Positions 55,471 through 64,000 of a DNA stretch of 64,000 nucleotides are shown here, piece by piece. The notes beneath the pieces are model-generated. The model worked only from the letters and a program-made list of their open reading frames with translations, made no database searches and was not told the origin of the DNA. Each line of letters opens with the position of its first letter. Within the stretch, counting starts at the first letter, position 1. The DNA comes from Paralcaligenes ureilyticus (lineage in GTDB: Bacteria; Pseudomonadota; Gammaproteobacteria; Burkholderiales; Burkholderiaceae_B): assembly GCF_004346225.1 (NCBI RefSeq), contig NZ_SMAJ01000017.1:32490-96489 (forward strand), given 5' to 3'. The translations under genes and the position numbers were made by a program.

Positions 55471-55941
55471 ATGAAGCTCTATGTGCTGGCCGTGGGCATG
55501 CGTATGCCGCAATGGGTGGACGCCGCATGGCGCGATTACGCCAAGCGTTTGCCTGCCGACTGCGCGCTGGAGCTTAAAGAAATCAAGCCCGAATCGCGCA
55601 CTGCGGGTAAAACCGCTGCCCAAATGATGCAGGCCGAGGCCAAACGCATCGAGGCCGCGTTGCCTCCCCACGCTCGGCGCATTGCGCTGGACGAACACGG
55701 CCGGGATTTGGGCACCGTAGATCTCGCACGCGAGCTTGAAAAATGGCGCGCCGGCGGACAAGACGTCGCGTTCCTGGTGGGCGGCCCCGACGGCCTGGAC
55801 GCCGACCTGAAAAAAAGCTGCAGCGACCGTCTGCGCCTATCGTCGCTCACCCTGCCCCACCCCATGGCGCGCGTGGTATTGGCCGAACAGCTCTATCGCG
55901 CCTGGACTATCATTAACAACCATCCTTACCACCGCGCATGA
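55471..55941 (+). CDS. rlmH: 23S rRNA (pseudouridine1915-N3)-methyltransferase RlmH
   Basis: A 156-residue SPOUT-class methyltransferase. [17 protein letters not shown] and the C-terminal knot [20 protein letters not shown] (here [20 protein letters not shown]) with NNHPYHR are complete. It methylates pseudouridine 1915 of the large subunit rRNA. Follows rsfS by 65 bases. Confidence 0.95.
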   Translation: MKLYVLAVGMRMPQWVDAAWRDYAKRLPADCALELKEIKPESRTAGKTAAQMMQAEAKRIEAALPPHARRIALDEHGRDLGTVDLARELEKWRAGGQDVAFLVGGPDGLDADLKKSCSDRLRLSSLTLPHPMARVVLAEQLYRAWTIINNHPYHRA

Positions 55942-55966
55942 GCGCGTGCTTGCAGGCGATCAAACC

Positions 55967-57406
55967 ATGACCAAACGCCGTACCAAAATCGTCGCTACAC
56001 TGGGGCCTGCCAGTTCCAGCCCAGAGAAAATAGAACAATTGATCCTGGCGGGCATGGATGTGGCGCGGCTGAATTTCTCGCATGGCGACCCACAAGACCA
56101 TCGCCTGCGCGCCGAGCTGGTCCGCAGCATGGCCGCCAAGCACGGCCGTTACGTGGCGCTGATGGGCGATTTGCAGGGACCCAAAATCCGCATCGCCCGT
56201 TTCAAGGACGGGAAAGTCACACTCAAGGCGGGACAGGCGTTTACCTTATCCAATCAGCATCCCGGCGACGCCGGCGACGAAACGATCGTGGGCATCGACT
56301 ACCCCAGCCTGGTGAGCGACTGCCGCGCGGGCGACGAGCTGCTGCTCGACGACGGGCGCGTAGTGCTGGCGGTTGAAAGGGTCGACGAACAGGCCGTCTA
56401 TACTCACGTTACGGTGGGCGGCCCGCTCTCCAACAACAAAGGCATCAACCGGCGCGGCGGCGGAATTTCAGCCCCCAGTCTGACCGAAAAAGACAAAGCC
56501 GATATCAAGCTGGCCGCCGAGCTGGAAATGGATTATGTCGCCGTTTCGTTCCCACGCCATGGCCGCGACATCGACCAGGCACGCAAGCTGGTTCGGGCCG
56601 CCGGCAGCCGTGCCTGGCTTATCGCCAAAATCGAACGTGCCGAGGCGGTGGCAGACGACCGAGCGCTTGACGCAATCATCAAGGCCAGCGACGGAGTCAT
56701 GGTCGCACGCGGAGACTTGGGAGTTGAAATTGGCGATGCCCGTTTGGTTGGCATACAAAAACGCATCATTCAGCACGCACGCAGTCATGACAAGCTGGTC
56801 ATCACCGCCACGCAAATGATGGAGTCCATGATCAACAGCCCGCTACCCACCCGTGCCGAGGTATCCGACGTCGCCAACGCTGTGCTGGACTATACCGATG
56901 CGGTCATGCTCTCAGCCGAAAGCGCCTCGGGCCAATATCCGGTCGAAGCGGTCGCCGCCATGGCCCGCATCTGCCTGGGCGCCGAGCAAGAACCCATGAC
57001 CACCCAATCAAAACACCGGTTGGGTGAAACCTTTGAACGCTGCGACGAGACAATCGCGCTCTCGGCCATGTATGCCGCCAATCATTTCCCAGGCGTCAAG
57101 GCCATTATCAGCCTGACGGAAAGTGGTCATACGCCGCTTATTATGTCGCGCATCCGATCGGGCGTACCGATTTACTGCTATACACGCCATCCCGCCACCC
57201 AAACCCGGGCCGCTCTGTTTCGCGGCGTCTATACGGTGGCCTTCGACGCCGCCACGCACGACCCGGCCAAGGTCAGCGACGACGCCATCCACGAGCTGAA
57301 AAAGCAGGCGCTCTTGCAAAAAGGCGATTGGATCATCCTCACCAAAGGCGATTATTACAGCAATAGCGGCGGAACCAATGGCTTGAAGATCCTGAAAGTT
57401 AAATAG
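55967..57406 (+). CDS. pyk: Pyruvate kinase
   Basis: A 479-residue glycolytic enzyme making pyruvate and ATP. Motifs: TKIVATLGPASSSPEKIE, ARLNFSHGDPQDH, GDLQGPKIRIARF, AWLIAKIERAEAV (catalytic Lys) and MVARGDLGVEI. The C-terminal domain is complete. The ATG at 55967 gives MTKRRTKIVATLGP; a GTG seven codons earlier is possible. It starts 25 bases after rlmH and is followed by a cluster of IP26 repeats. Confidence 0.96.
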   Translation: MTKRRTKIVATLGPASSSPEKIEQLILAGMDVARLNFSHGDPQDHRLRAELVRSMAAKHGRYVALMGDLQGPKIRIARFKDGKVTLKAGQAFTLSNQHPGDAGDETIVGIDYPSLVSDCRAGDELLLDDGRVVLAVERVDEQAVYTHVTVGGPLSNNKGINRRGGGISAPSLTEKDKADIKLAAELEMDYVAVSFPRHGRDIDQARKLVRAAGSRAWLIAKIERAEAVADDRALDAIIKASDGVMVARGDLGVEIGDARLVGIQKRIIQHARSHDKLVITATQMMESMINSPLPTRAEVSDVANAVLDYTDAVMLSAESASGQYPVEAVAAMARICLGAEQEPMTTQSKHRLGETFERCDETIALSAMYAANHFPGVKAIISLTESGHTPLIMSRIRSGVPIYCYTRHPATQTRAALFRGVYTVAFDAATHDPAKVSDDAIHELKKQALLQKGDWIILTKGDYYSNSGGTNGLKILKVK

Positions 57407-57441
57407 GCCGGCCGGACTGCCATGCAGCGCCACCCCCGGTA

Positions 57442-57644
57442 TGTAGCGCCACCTCTTGTGGGTGGCAAAGCCGTGATAATCAAGGCGGGTTCCGCCAAAT
57501 TGAAATACCGATATACGACTCGATGGCAGCCACAAGGGCTGCCGCTACGAACCCATACTCGTGAATCGTACGATGGCACCCACAAGGGGTGCCGCTACAA
57601 ATACATACCCGTGAATCATGTAGTGGCAACCCTTATGGCTACCA
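57442..57644. repeat. Cluster of four IP26 elements
   Basis: Copies at 57442-57467 (-), 57524-57549 (+), 57574-57599 (+) and 57619-57644 (-), with stems of three variants; the last is the most diverged (TGGTAGCC/GGGTTGCC). A fragment precedes them at 57421. The linkers repeat CCCRTRCTCGTGAATC-like sequence: CCATACTCGTGAATCGTA and CATACCCGTGAATCATG. The cluster fills the pyk-maf gap. Confidence 0.88.
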
Positions 57645-57688
57645 GATCACCGATAAAGAAACACCCGCGAAAACCTCTGTAGACAACC

Positions 57689-58285
57689 ATGAATTTTCCA
57701 ATGATTTACCTGGCCTCGGCCAGCCCCCGCCGCCATGAGCTTCTGTTGCAGATCGGCGTACCGCATCAGGTGCTGCATGTCCCGCCGCCTCCCGGCGCGG
57801 ACGAACCCATTCTGGCCGGCGAGGCTCCTGCCCTGTATGTGCGCCGCACCGCACGCGACAAGGCGCTGCGGGCACTGGAGTGGATACGCGCACAATCCCT
57901 GCCACCACAACCCGTACTGACGGCCGATACCTGCGTCATTCTCGGTCAGACCATACTAGGCAAACCGACCGACCTGAACGAGGCCAAAAAAATGCTCAAA
58001 CACCTCTCGGGAAGCACCCACGAAGTGCATACGGCTGTTGTTGTTGCGCATCACAATCACATTCATGAGGATGTATCGATCACGCGGGTACGAATCAAAC
58101 CTTTGTCGGAAGAGGAAATTCAAGCCTATTGCGATACCGGCGAGCCGCTGGGTAAAGCGGGCAGCTACGGCATACAAGGCGCGGCGGCTGTCTTCATCGA
58201 ACATATCTCGGGAAGTTACTCGGGCGTCATGGGTTTACCGGTTTTTGAAACGCACCGATTACTCGGCCTGGCGAGACAAAAATAA
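57689..58285 (+). CDS. maf: Maf-family nucleoside triphosphate pyrophosphatase
   Basis: A 198-residue Maf protein. Motifs: YLASASPRRHELLLQIGV, ARDKALRALEW, PVLTADTCVILGQTILGKP and AGSYGIQGAAAVFIEHISGSYSGVMGLP, whose core GSYSGVMGLP is invariant. The family hydrolyses non-canonical or dTTP/UTP-type nucleotides. It resumes the housekeeping block after the pyk gene and repeat cluster. Confidence 0.94.
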   Translation: MNFPMIYLASASPRRHELLLQIGVPHQVLHVPPPPGADEPILAGEAPALYVRRTARDKALRALEWIRAQSLPPQPVLTADTCVILGQTILGKPTDLNEAKKMLKHLSGSTHEVHTAVVVAHHNHIHEDVSITRVRIKPLSEEEIQAYCDTGEPLGKAGSYGIQGAAAVFIEHISGSYSGVMGLPVFETHRLLGLARQK

Positions 58286-58361
58286 GCTATCGTCCTTTAC
58301 GAACTAATGAGATATGATCTCCCATTACTCTATATAGAGCCGGTTTAAGTAAGCTATATGT

Positions 58362-61280
58362 ATGGCACTCACAGAGGCGTCTGATCCCAACCACTTCAAA
58401 ACTGTTCCAGTGCTGGATCGGCTCCTCTATTTTTTTTCGCTGTATGCCGTACCGACCGCCATCGCCATTCTTTCCGTGCTGACGATCACATACCTTTACA
58501 ACCCCTACGCAACTCAGGGCGAAACGAATCTCGCCGTAAGGTCCATCACACCCAACGCACCCATCGGGCAACCTGTCCAAGCGCTACAGGCGCTACGAAA
58601 GCAGCCTTCGGAGCAGTCGCAACGCGTTGATTCCGTTGAGTCACCCTCGTGGCTGCTTATCGACGTGCCGTCGGCGCAGCGCAACAACCCCATCATCGAA
58701 ATTCCCTCGACCCAGACCCAATCGCTCGCCTGCTGGAACGCCGCAACGCTGACACCCATGGGCACAGCCAATCGCAGTGCCCACGCCGGCCTGCTGGACA
58801 CTATAAAAACGGGTTTTTCAATTAACCTGAGCAGCCTGACGCTGCCGGCTTCAATACTATGCACCGCAACTTTCTTTAACTCGACGACCATAAGAGCACA
58901 GCTCTGGCCGGCCACCGACCTCAGGAAATCGGCCGACCGTTTCCAGCGCAATAACGGCGTGCTGGAAGGCGGCCTGCTCACGCTGTCCATGTTCATCCTG
59001 ATCGTTGCCTTGGTCAATCGCGAATGGACACACGTGTTGCTGGCAACATGGCTGGTGGGCAACCTGCGCATGGGAGCCCTGGCTGTAGGGTGGGATACCC
59101 ACTGGCTGAGGTACGACATCCCCTTTGAATGGATGCCGTTCATACGGCAAGTGACGATTGCCGTCTACTATCTGCTGTCCTACACGCTGTTTACCCGGCT
59201 GTTCCAAACGCAGCTAAAGCAAGTCAACCAGCCGGGCATGCAGTGCGTGGTGCAATGGTCCGGCATCGTCTTGCTGGCCGCGGCCCTCTTCCTACCACGT
59301 GAACTGTTCAAACCCGTCATGCAAGCCGCCGTAGCCTTAGGCGGGGGTGCCACCATTTTCCTCACCAGCCACATTCTTTACCGGGTTCGCTCAAGGACTG
59401 CCTTCTGGCAAATCATCGCCCTCGGTCTGGTGGCGAGCACCATGTTCGTTGGCATCTTGCATATCACCTTTGGCAAATCGTCTTTTGCCAATGGGTTTAC
59501 CGGCACTCTGGCCCTGTTGTTTTCAAGCGTTATCGTTGCGCTTACGGTCGCCAAACGCATACAGGGCGAGCGTAGAGACAAAGTGCGCGCACAAACCGAG
59601 CTGCTCAGCAACTACGCCGTAGTCCCCATCGGCATGTTCACGCTCAACGCAGCCGGCATTATCGAACGCGCCAATCCCGCATTCGAAAAAATGCTGGGCT
59701 TTTCATTAGAGCCGGACAGCTTGAACCGATGGACCGATTTTTTCCCACCTCAGGATTGGAACAAGCTTGCAGAAATGACGCTGGCGGGCCAGGGAGCTCA
59801 GATAAAAATGCGCGGCCCGGGCGAGGTGTCGGCCGCGCCACGGCATTTCTCGGTCAAAGTCACCCAGACCGGCGGCAAGGTGGAGGGCTCGCTGCAAGAC
59901 ATTTCCGAACAAACCGAAACCATTCACCGATTACAAGTCCTGGCCAACATCGATCCGCTTACCGATTCGTTAAATCAGCGCGGCATCGAAAATGCGTTCG
60001 CCAACGCCCAGCAAGAAGCGAAGAAGGGCAAGCCCTGTGCGTTGGCGTATCTGGAGCTGGATCACTTCAAACGCGTCAGCGGGCTGTTTGGCCACATCAC
60101 AGGTGATGAAGTGCTGCAACAGATCTGCCTGCGGGTCAAAACGGTGCTCTCCGAAGACAAACAGTTAGGCCGGGTGGGAGGCAGTGAATTCGTCATTCTG
60201 TTCCCGGGTGAGAGCATCCAGGCCGCAACCGATATCTCACGAAAACTGCTCGACAGCCTGCAAGCGGCGCCATTCCAGGTCGGGGAGCACAAAATCCAGA
60301 TAAAAGCATCCGTGGGGATCGTGGACGTCACCCCGGAGATGGACGTCAAGGACGCCGTATCGGCTGCGAATCGCGCCTGCCGTGACGCCAAAAAGAATTT
60401 TCAGGAAATTGTCGTGTACAGCCAGAACGCCAAAGAGCTGCGCGAGCACAACGACGAGTTACGTTTGTTTAACGACCTTGAAAGCGGTGCGGCGCCTAAA
60501 GGCCTGTTTCTCGAGATGCAGCCCGTCATGAGCCTGCACCGACCTTTCAAGACGCTGGATTTCGAAGTATTGCTGCGCGTCCACAACTCTCGCGGAGTTC
60601 TCATCCCCACTGAAAACGTCATTTCCGCCGCGGAGGAAAGCGGCACGATACCGATTATTGACAAATGGGTATTCTCAGCCACCCTTGAATGGCTGGACAA
60701 GCATCAAAGCAGTCTGGCAAACACCCGGTCGGTCTATATCAACCTGAATGGCGACTCGCTGAACGACGAAAAATTCGTTGACGCTTTTTTTACGATACTG
60801 GCTCGGTACGAGCATCTGACCAAACGGATATGTATCGAAATCACCGAAGGCGTGGCACTCAACAGCCTGGACAATACCCGGCAGTTCATGAAACGCCTGC
60901 AACGCAAAGGCGTACGCATAGCACTGGATGATTTCGGCGCCGGCTACACGTCTTTCTCATACCTGAAAAGCTTGCCGGCCGACGTCATCAAAATTGACGG
61001 CATCCTGATCAAAGACATGATGTCCACGCCTGCCAACATCGCGATCATTCGTTCCATCGTCGAATTGACGCATAGCCTCGGTATGAAATGCATCGCGGAA
61101 TGGGTAGAAGACAGCACTACACTCAAAGCGTTGTGGGCCATGAACGTCGATTACGTACAAGGCCATGTCATTGCACGATCCATGCTGCCATCGCGCATTC
61201 TCAATGCGACAGGCCTGATCGACCTGATTGCCGACCCCGAGGTCATTTCAATAGCACAAAACGCTACAGCCCCCATATAA
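58362..61280 (+). CDS. Membrane GGDEF-EAL protein with PAS domain
   Basis: A 972-residue c-di-GMP signalling protein. Order: one N-terminal membrane helix (residues about 22-45), a periplasmic region to about 195, roughly six or seven further helices (200-400, a 7TMR-type sensor), a PAS domain (about 420-515), GGDEF domain (about 530-690) and EAL domain (about 715-960). The GGDEF motif is degenerate (RVGGSEFVIL near 605), so cyclase activity is doubtful. The EAL motif is EVL (DFEVLLRVH), but EITEG, DDFGAGYTSFSYL, VIKIDG and IAEWVED keep the metal and catalytic residues, so it is more likely a phosphodiesterase. Confidence 0.93.
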   Translation: MALTEASDPNHFKTVPVLDRLLYFFSLYAVPTAIAILSVLTITYLYNPYATQGETNLAVRSITPNAPIGQPVQALQALRKQPSEQSQRVDSVESPSWLLIDVPSAQRNNPIIEIPSTQTQSLACWNAATLTPMGTANRSAHAGLLDTIKTGFSINLSSLTLPASILCTATFFNSTTIRAQLWPATDLRKSADRFQRNNGVLEGGLLTLSMFILIVALVNREWTHVLLATWLVGNLRMGALAVGWDTHWLRYDIPFEWMPFIRQVTIAVYYLLSYTLFTRLFQTQLKQVNQPGMQCVVQWSGIVLLAAALFLPRELFKPVMQAAVALGGGATIFLTSHILYRVRSRTAFWQIIALGLVASTMFVGILHITFGKSSFANGFTGTLALLFSSVIVALTVAKRIQGERRDKVRAQTELLSNYAVVPIGMFTLNAAGIIERANPAFEKMLGFSLEPDSLNRWTDFFPPQDWNKLAEMTLAGQGAQIKMRGPGEVSAAPRHFSVKVTQTGGKVEGSLQDISEQTETIHRLQVLANIDPLTDSLNQRGIENAFANAQQEAKKGKPCALAYLELDHFKRVSGLFGHITGDEVLQQICLRVKTVLSEDKQLGRVGGSEFVILFPGESIQAATDISRKLLDSLQAAPFQVGEHKIQIKASVGIVDVTPEMDVKDAVSAANRACRDAKKNFQEIVVYSQNAKELREHNDELRLFNDLESGAAPKGLFLEMQPVMSLHRPFKTLDFEVLLRVHNSRGVLIPTENVISAAEESGTIPIIDKWVFSATLEWLDKHQSSLANTRSVYINLNGDSLNDEKFVDAFFTILARYEHLTKRICIEITEGVALNSLDNTRQFMKRLQRKGVRIALDDFGAGYTSFSYLKSLPADVIKIDGILIKDMMSTPANIAIIRSIVELTHSLGMKCIAEWVEDSTTLKALWAMNVDYVQGHVIARSMLPSRILNATGLIDLIADPEVISIAQNATAPI

Positions 61281-61352
61281 AAAGCGCCTTCCGATTCTAC
61301 GCAAGACACGTTGACGCAGGCCCTTATTACTCAAACGAACCCATTCCGGCGA

Positions 61353-62348
61353 TCAAGCCGTTCGAGCGTCCACACCGGGATGCTGCCTATTATTCTTGTC
61401 TTCATACATGCGCGCGTCGGCTATGGCGATAGCTTCTTCCAAGGAACCACACTCGGACAGAAAGGCCAGGCCAATGGACATTTTAATGTTGGCTCGACTG
61501 AGAGCCAGTTTCAGGCGCTCCTGCATGGCATGCGCCTCATCCTTGGTAATATCCTGAACCATGATCGCGAATTCGTCGCCGCCCACTCGAGCAACGCAAT
61601 CGTTGCTTCGCAAAGCGGACAAGAGGGTCTTGGCCGCCAATTTCAACAGCTCGTCACCGGCCAAATGCCCTTTGCTATCGTTAATACGCTTTAGAAAGTC
61701 CAGGTCGGCGATACCAATCGCGATCTCGCCTTTGCCGTTAACCGCCGCTACCAATCGCTGGTTCCAGCCGGATCGGTTAAGCAAGCCGGTCAACGCATCA
61801 AGCTGCGCACCCTGCCGGGCTTCGACGACCAGCCTTTCGGCTGCAAGCAGTTCAACCTGAAGCCCGAGCGTCACCTTGATCACTTCCAGGCACAAGCCGA
61901 TTTCGCCGGCACGCACAACGCCGGACTCGACGTTCATCAAGGGCGGCGCCGTGCTGTTCAGACCCAGCACGCGGCCGATTTTTTTTCCATCAGGACGGCA
62001 TAAATCAATGATGCGAACGAAACCCGGCAAAGAATTTTTCCCCAGGATCGAGCCTATCCCGGCTCGCTCGCTCTTGGCAAGAGGGCGGCAATCAAAGCTA
62101 TTGACTTCCGACGCGACAGCCCATGGGTAATTCAATAAATGGTCAAGCTTGCCCGGGGACACACCACCCACCCCACCCAAACAGGCTACAACCCGCATAT
62201 TAAGATCATCAAACAGCCCGATAATCCAGCAATCCATGGGCAAGAACAGCTGCAGGAGATCCAGTTGCAGAGTCAGCAAAACCATTGCGCGCGAATCGGA
62301 TTCTCGCTCAAAGACATCTTTTTGTTCTTGTTCTTGTATAAGTGCCAT
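61353..62348 (-). CDS. Diguanylate cyclase with N-terminal GAF-like domain
   Basis: A 331-residue soluble protein. Residues about 20-165 resemble a GAF-like sensor. A short helix (about 165-180) joins to a GGDEF domain starting LDALTGLLNRSGWNQRL. The motif is intact (RVGGDEF, 256-260), and the inhibitory site RSND stands at 247-250, exactly five residues before it. The substrate-binding IADLDFLKRINDSKGH is complete. It should make c-di-GMP and be product-inhibited. It converges with the GGDEF-EAL gene and diverges from the DSF synthase gene. Confidence 0.92.
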   Translation of the reverse strand: MALIQEQEQKDVFERESDSRAMVLLTLQLDLLQLFLPMDCWIIGLFDDLNMRVVACLGGVGGVSPGKLDHLLNYPWAVASEVNSFDCRPLAKSERAGIGSILGKNSLPGFVRIIDLCRPDGKKIGRVLGLNSTAPPLMNVESGVVRAGEIGLCLEVIKVTLGLQVELLAAERLVVEARQGAQLDALTGLLNRSGWNQRLVAAVNGKGEIAIGIADLDFLKRINDSKGHLAGDELLKLAAKTLLSALRSNDCVARVGGDEFAIMVQDITKDEAHAMQERLKLALSRANIKMSIGLAFLSECGSLEEAIAIADARMYEDKNNRQHPGVDARTA

Positions 62349-62969
62349 TTATTATTTGAGACTTATCAATTACGTACTCGTGATGCATTGTAGACACTTG
62401 ATACTTCTGTGCCAGATACAACAACTCCTATTGCTCACAGGGTAACTCCCGAATCAAATATATCACATCCGTAGTTACGATATTAGGGCAACCCTGATAA
62501 GACCGAGGCTCCGTCACTAGTATCATCAATGCAGTCGCGATGCGATACCGGCGATGGCGAAAAAGTGGGCCTCCGGAGCAAAGCTTCTCTGTTAACATAC
62601 CGGTAGCCGTCAGCAATCGTAATTAATTGCCACCAACAGACAAACCAATACGCGGCGCATGAAGGATAAACCCATCTCCGCACGGATGTTTTCAGTACAG
62701 GAAACCATGACTGCCGCTCAATATGCCGCGTACATTCCGAAAGCACACAGAAAACACGCATCAAGCCCGTCCGACCACTCCGGCGACGGCAAATACACCC
62801 CCCCTCCTCCTTCCGCGAATCGTTATCTGGACGTTTCGCGATCCAGCTCATATTTGTAAATTCAGTCGCCATTTATAAATATAATGATGCCGCTCATTTC
62901 ACGCTTGCGCTTCAAATCAATCGCGATCGCAGCCTTGAATGAAAAAAACAACAATCTTCGGGCCAAGCC
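62349..62969. other. Long intergenic region between GGDEF and DSF synthase genes
   Basis: A 621-base gap. It holds a doubtful small frame at 62704-62859 beginning MTAAQYAAYIPKAHRKHASS, with AGGA close before its ATG; I do not recognise it. Bases 62540-62615 can form short CCGG-based stems. The last 150 bases before the synthase gene are AT-rich. No IP26 copy is present. The gap is large for this genome and may contain a promoter region for both divergent genes. Confidence 0.4.
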
Positions 62970-63842
62970 ATGAAGTTAGTAGACCACCCGGCCTGCCGAC
63001 CTTTTAACGAAGCCGAAAACCTGACTCAAATCACGCCCTTCTACGAAGAAGGCCGCAATATTTTATGGATGATGCTGCACGCCCAGCCTCGTCCATGCTT
63101 CAATCCCGTGCTCCTGCAAGATATCGCGCGCCTGGGCCGGGCTGCGCGCAACTCCGGGTTACCCATCGATTTCTGGATAACCGGCTCACTGGTTCCGCAA
63201 GTCTATAACATAGGCGGCGATCTACAACTTTTTGCGTCACATATCCGCGCTGGCGAAAGAGAGCTTTTACTCGCCTATGCGCGGGCATGCATCGATGCCG
63301 TCTATGAGGCCATGACCGGCTTCGGAACGGGTGCCATTTCGATCGCCATGGTCGAAGGAACGGCACTGGGCGGAGGCTTCGAAGCTGCGCTGGCGCACCA
63401 TTACGTGCTGGCTCAGAAGGACGTAAAAATGGGTTTCCCCGAGATCGCCTTCAACCTCTTCCCGGGCATGGGAGCCTACTCTCTGGTCGCGCGCAAATCG
63501 CATATGCGGCTGGCTGAAGAGCTCATCAGCACCGGTGAATCGCACACCGCGGAATGGTATTTCGACAAAGGCCTGGTCGACGGCTTGTTCGACAAAGACA
63601 ACGCGTATATTTCAGTACGCACATTTATCGATGTCATCCGGCCCAAACTCAACGGCATTCGCGCCATGCTCCGCGCTCGCGAACGAGTGCTGCCCATCAA
63701 CCGTGCCGAGCTGATGGAAATTACCGAAGACTGGGCAGCCTCCGCCTTTTTGCTCGAAGAAAAGGATCTTGCCTATATGGAGCGACTGGTCATCCTTCAG
63801 AACAGGCACGCCAGCCAAACGCACAAGGCCGTGCTAACTTGA
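62970..63842 (+). CDS. rpfF: RpfF-type DSF family signal synthase (crotonase fold)
   Basis: A 290-residue crotonase-superfamily enzyme matching RpfF, which makes cis-2-unsaturated fatty-acid signals (DSF, BDSF) by dehydrating and hydrolysing 3-hydroxyacyl-ACP. The two catalytic glutamates are present with the right spacing: Glu138 in GGGFEAALAHHYV and Glu158 in MGFPEIAFNLFPGMGAYS. VYNIGGDLQLFASHIR and SLVARKSHMRLAEELISTGE are also RpfF hallmarks and differ from ordinary enoyl-CoA hydratases. The partner receptor (RpfR or RpfC/G) is not inside the window; the neighbours are c-di-GMP enzymes. Confidence 0.88.
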   Translation: MKLVDHPACRPFNEAENLTQITPFYEEGRNILWMMLHAQPRPCFNPVLLQDIARLGRAARNSGLPIDFWITGSLVPQVYNIGGDLQLFASHIRAGERELLLAYARACIDAVYEAMTGFGTGAISIAMVEGTALGGGFEAALAHHYVLAQKDVKMGFPEIAFNLFPGMGAYSLVARKSHMRLAEELISTGESHTAEWYFDKGLVDGLFDKDNAYISVRTFIDVIRPKLNGIRAMLRARERVLPINRAELMEITEDWAASAFLLEEKDLAYMERLVILQNRHASQTHKAVLT

Positions 63843-64000
63843 AAAACGAGTGTGCTGTTTGGCTGGAGTATTTTTGGTCACACGGTATACGGCATGGGAT
63901 GTTTGGGTATCTGAAGACGCCGTCTATGGGGGCCGGGGCGGGGCCGGCACGGCGTGCTTGATCCGGATCTGCCTCGTCCAGGCGGGCGTCGGGCCAAACT

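Noticed and set aside
57421..57644. CRISPR-like array
   Set aside because: Repeats have mixed orientation, different stem variants and unequal spacing, and no cas gene is near. They belong to the IP26 family.
62520..62620. Possible c-di-GMP riboswitch between GGDEF and rpfF genes
   Set aside because: GAAA, GGAGCAAAGC and CCGGTAGCCG occur in an order loosely like the GEMM-I aptamer, but the 5' GGCAAACC-type segment and the P1 stem around the GAAA loop are missing. A covariance search with the Rfam c-di-GMP-I model would decide.
63843..64000. Gene at the right edge
   Set aside because: No frame with a plausible start and protein-like composition can be followed here. The frame running to 63961 is a shadow of the rpfF gene.

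Overview
The window reads as a chromosomal stretch of a betaproteobacterium of the order Burkholderiales, most likely family Alcaligenaceae (Bordetella/Pusillimonas/Candidimonas relatives). The signs are Bug/TctC-type binding proteins beside LysR regulators, a short H-NS-type protein with a C-terminal DNA-binding domain, two Liv-type ABC systems, a flagellar-brake YcgR protein and the block yebC-purD-hemF-nadD-rsfS-rlmH. The family assignment is inference from gene content. No phage, integron, CRISPR array or intact insertion sequence is visible.

Layout. 1-1826: end of a branched-chain amino acid type ABC operon (livM end, livG, livF). 2253-7324: a small unknown gene, a relic of a duplicated gene junction, then a module of Bug receptor, LysR regulator, HMG-CoA-lyase-type enzyme and class III CoA-transferase. 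Two near-identical LysR-type operator sequences (ATC-N9-GAT) lie before the receptor and before the lyase. 7434-9938: small unknown genes, an ArsR-type regulator and a cupin. 10113-14818: a three-subunit molybdoenzyme operon without a Tat signal, probably a SoeABC-type sulfite dehydrogenase. 15005-19551: EamA exporter, enolase-superfamily enzyme, and a membrane protein with an internal repeat paired with a phosphoesterase. 19826-24212: tRNA-Lys, RutE-like reductase, purB, glutathione transferase, mnmA. 24394-29724: glcF, glcE, glcD and a D-lactate dehydrogenase-like flavoprotein. 29764-31028: DAHP synthase behind a phenylalanine-rich leader peptide and attenuator. 31234-36447: a complete liv system. 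36592-44038: tldD, a nitrilase-family amidase, an H-NS-like protein, a lipoprotein, pepN, fbp. 44147-48011: a second LysR-controlled catabolic cluster (class II aldolase, Bug receptor, LigI-like amidohydrolase). 48135-51162: ycgR, quinone oxidoreductase, hydroxyacid dehydrogenase. 51333-58285: the yebC to maf housekeeping block. 58362-63842: a GGDEF-EAL membrane protein, a GGDEF protein and an RpfF-type DSF signal synthase.

Two signals cut across the genes. First, about two dozen copies of a 26-bp interspersed palindrome, called IP26 here, occur only between genes, singly, as inverted pairs and in clusters. The stem sequence differs between copies, but both arms change together, while the loop and the 3' tail GCTACA stay fixed. 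Second, the DAHP synthase leader encodes a 27-residue peptide with the run FFFYFFTFP, followed by mutually exclusive antiterminator and terminator hairpins. That is a complete phenylalanine attenuator that can be read directly from the sequence.

The right end looks like a signalling locus: a DSF-type fatty-acid signal synthase next to two c-di-GMP enzymes, one with an intact GGDEF and inhibitory site, the other with a degenerate GGSEF and an EVL motif. No rpfC, rpfG or rpfR gene is inside the window.
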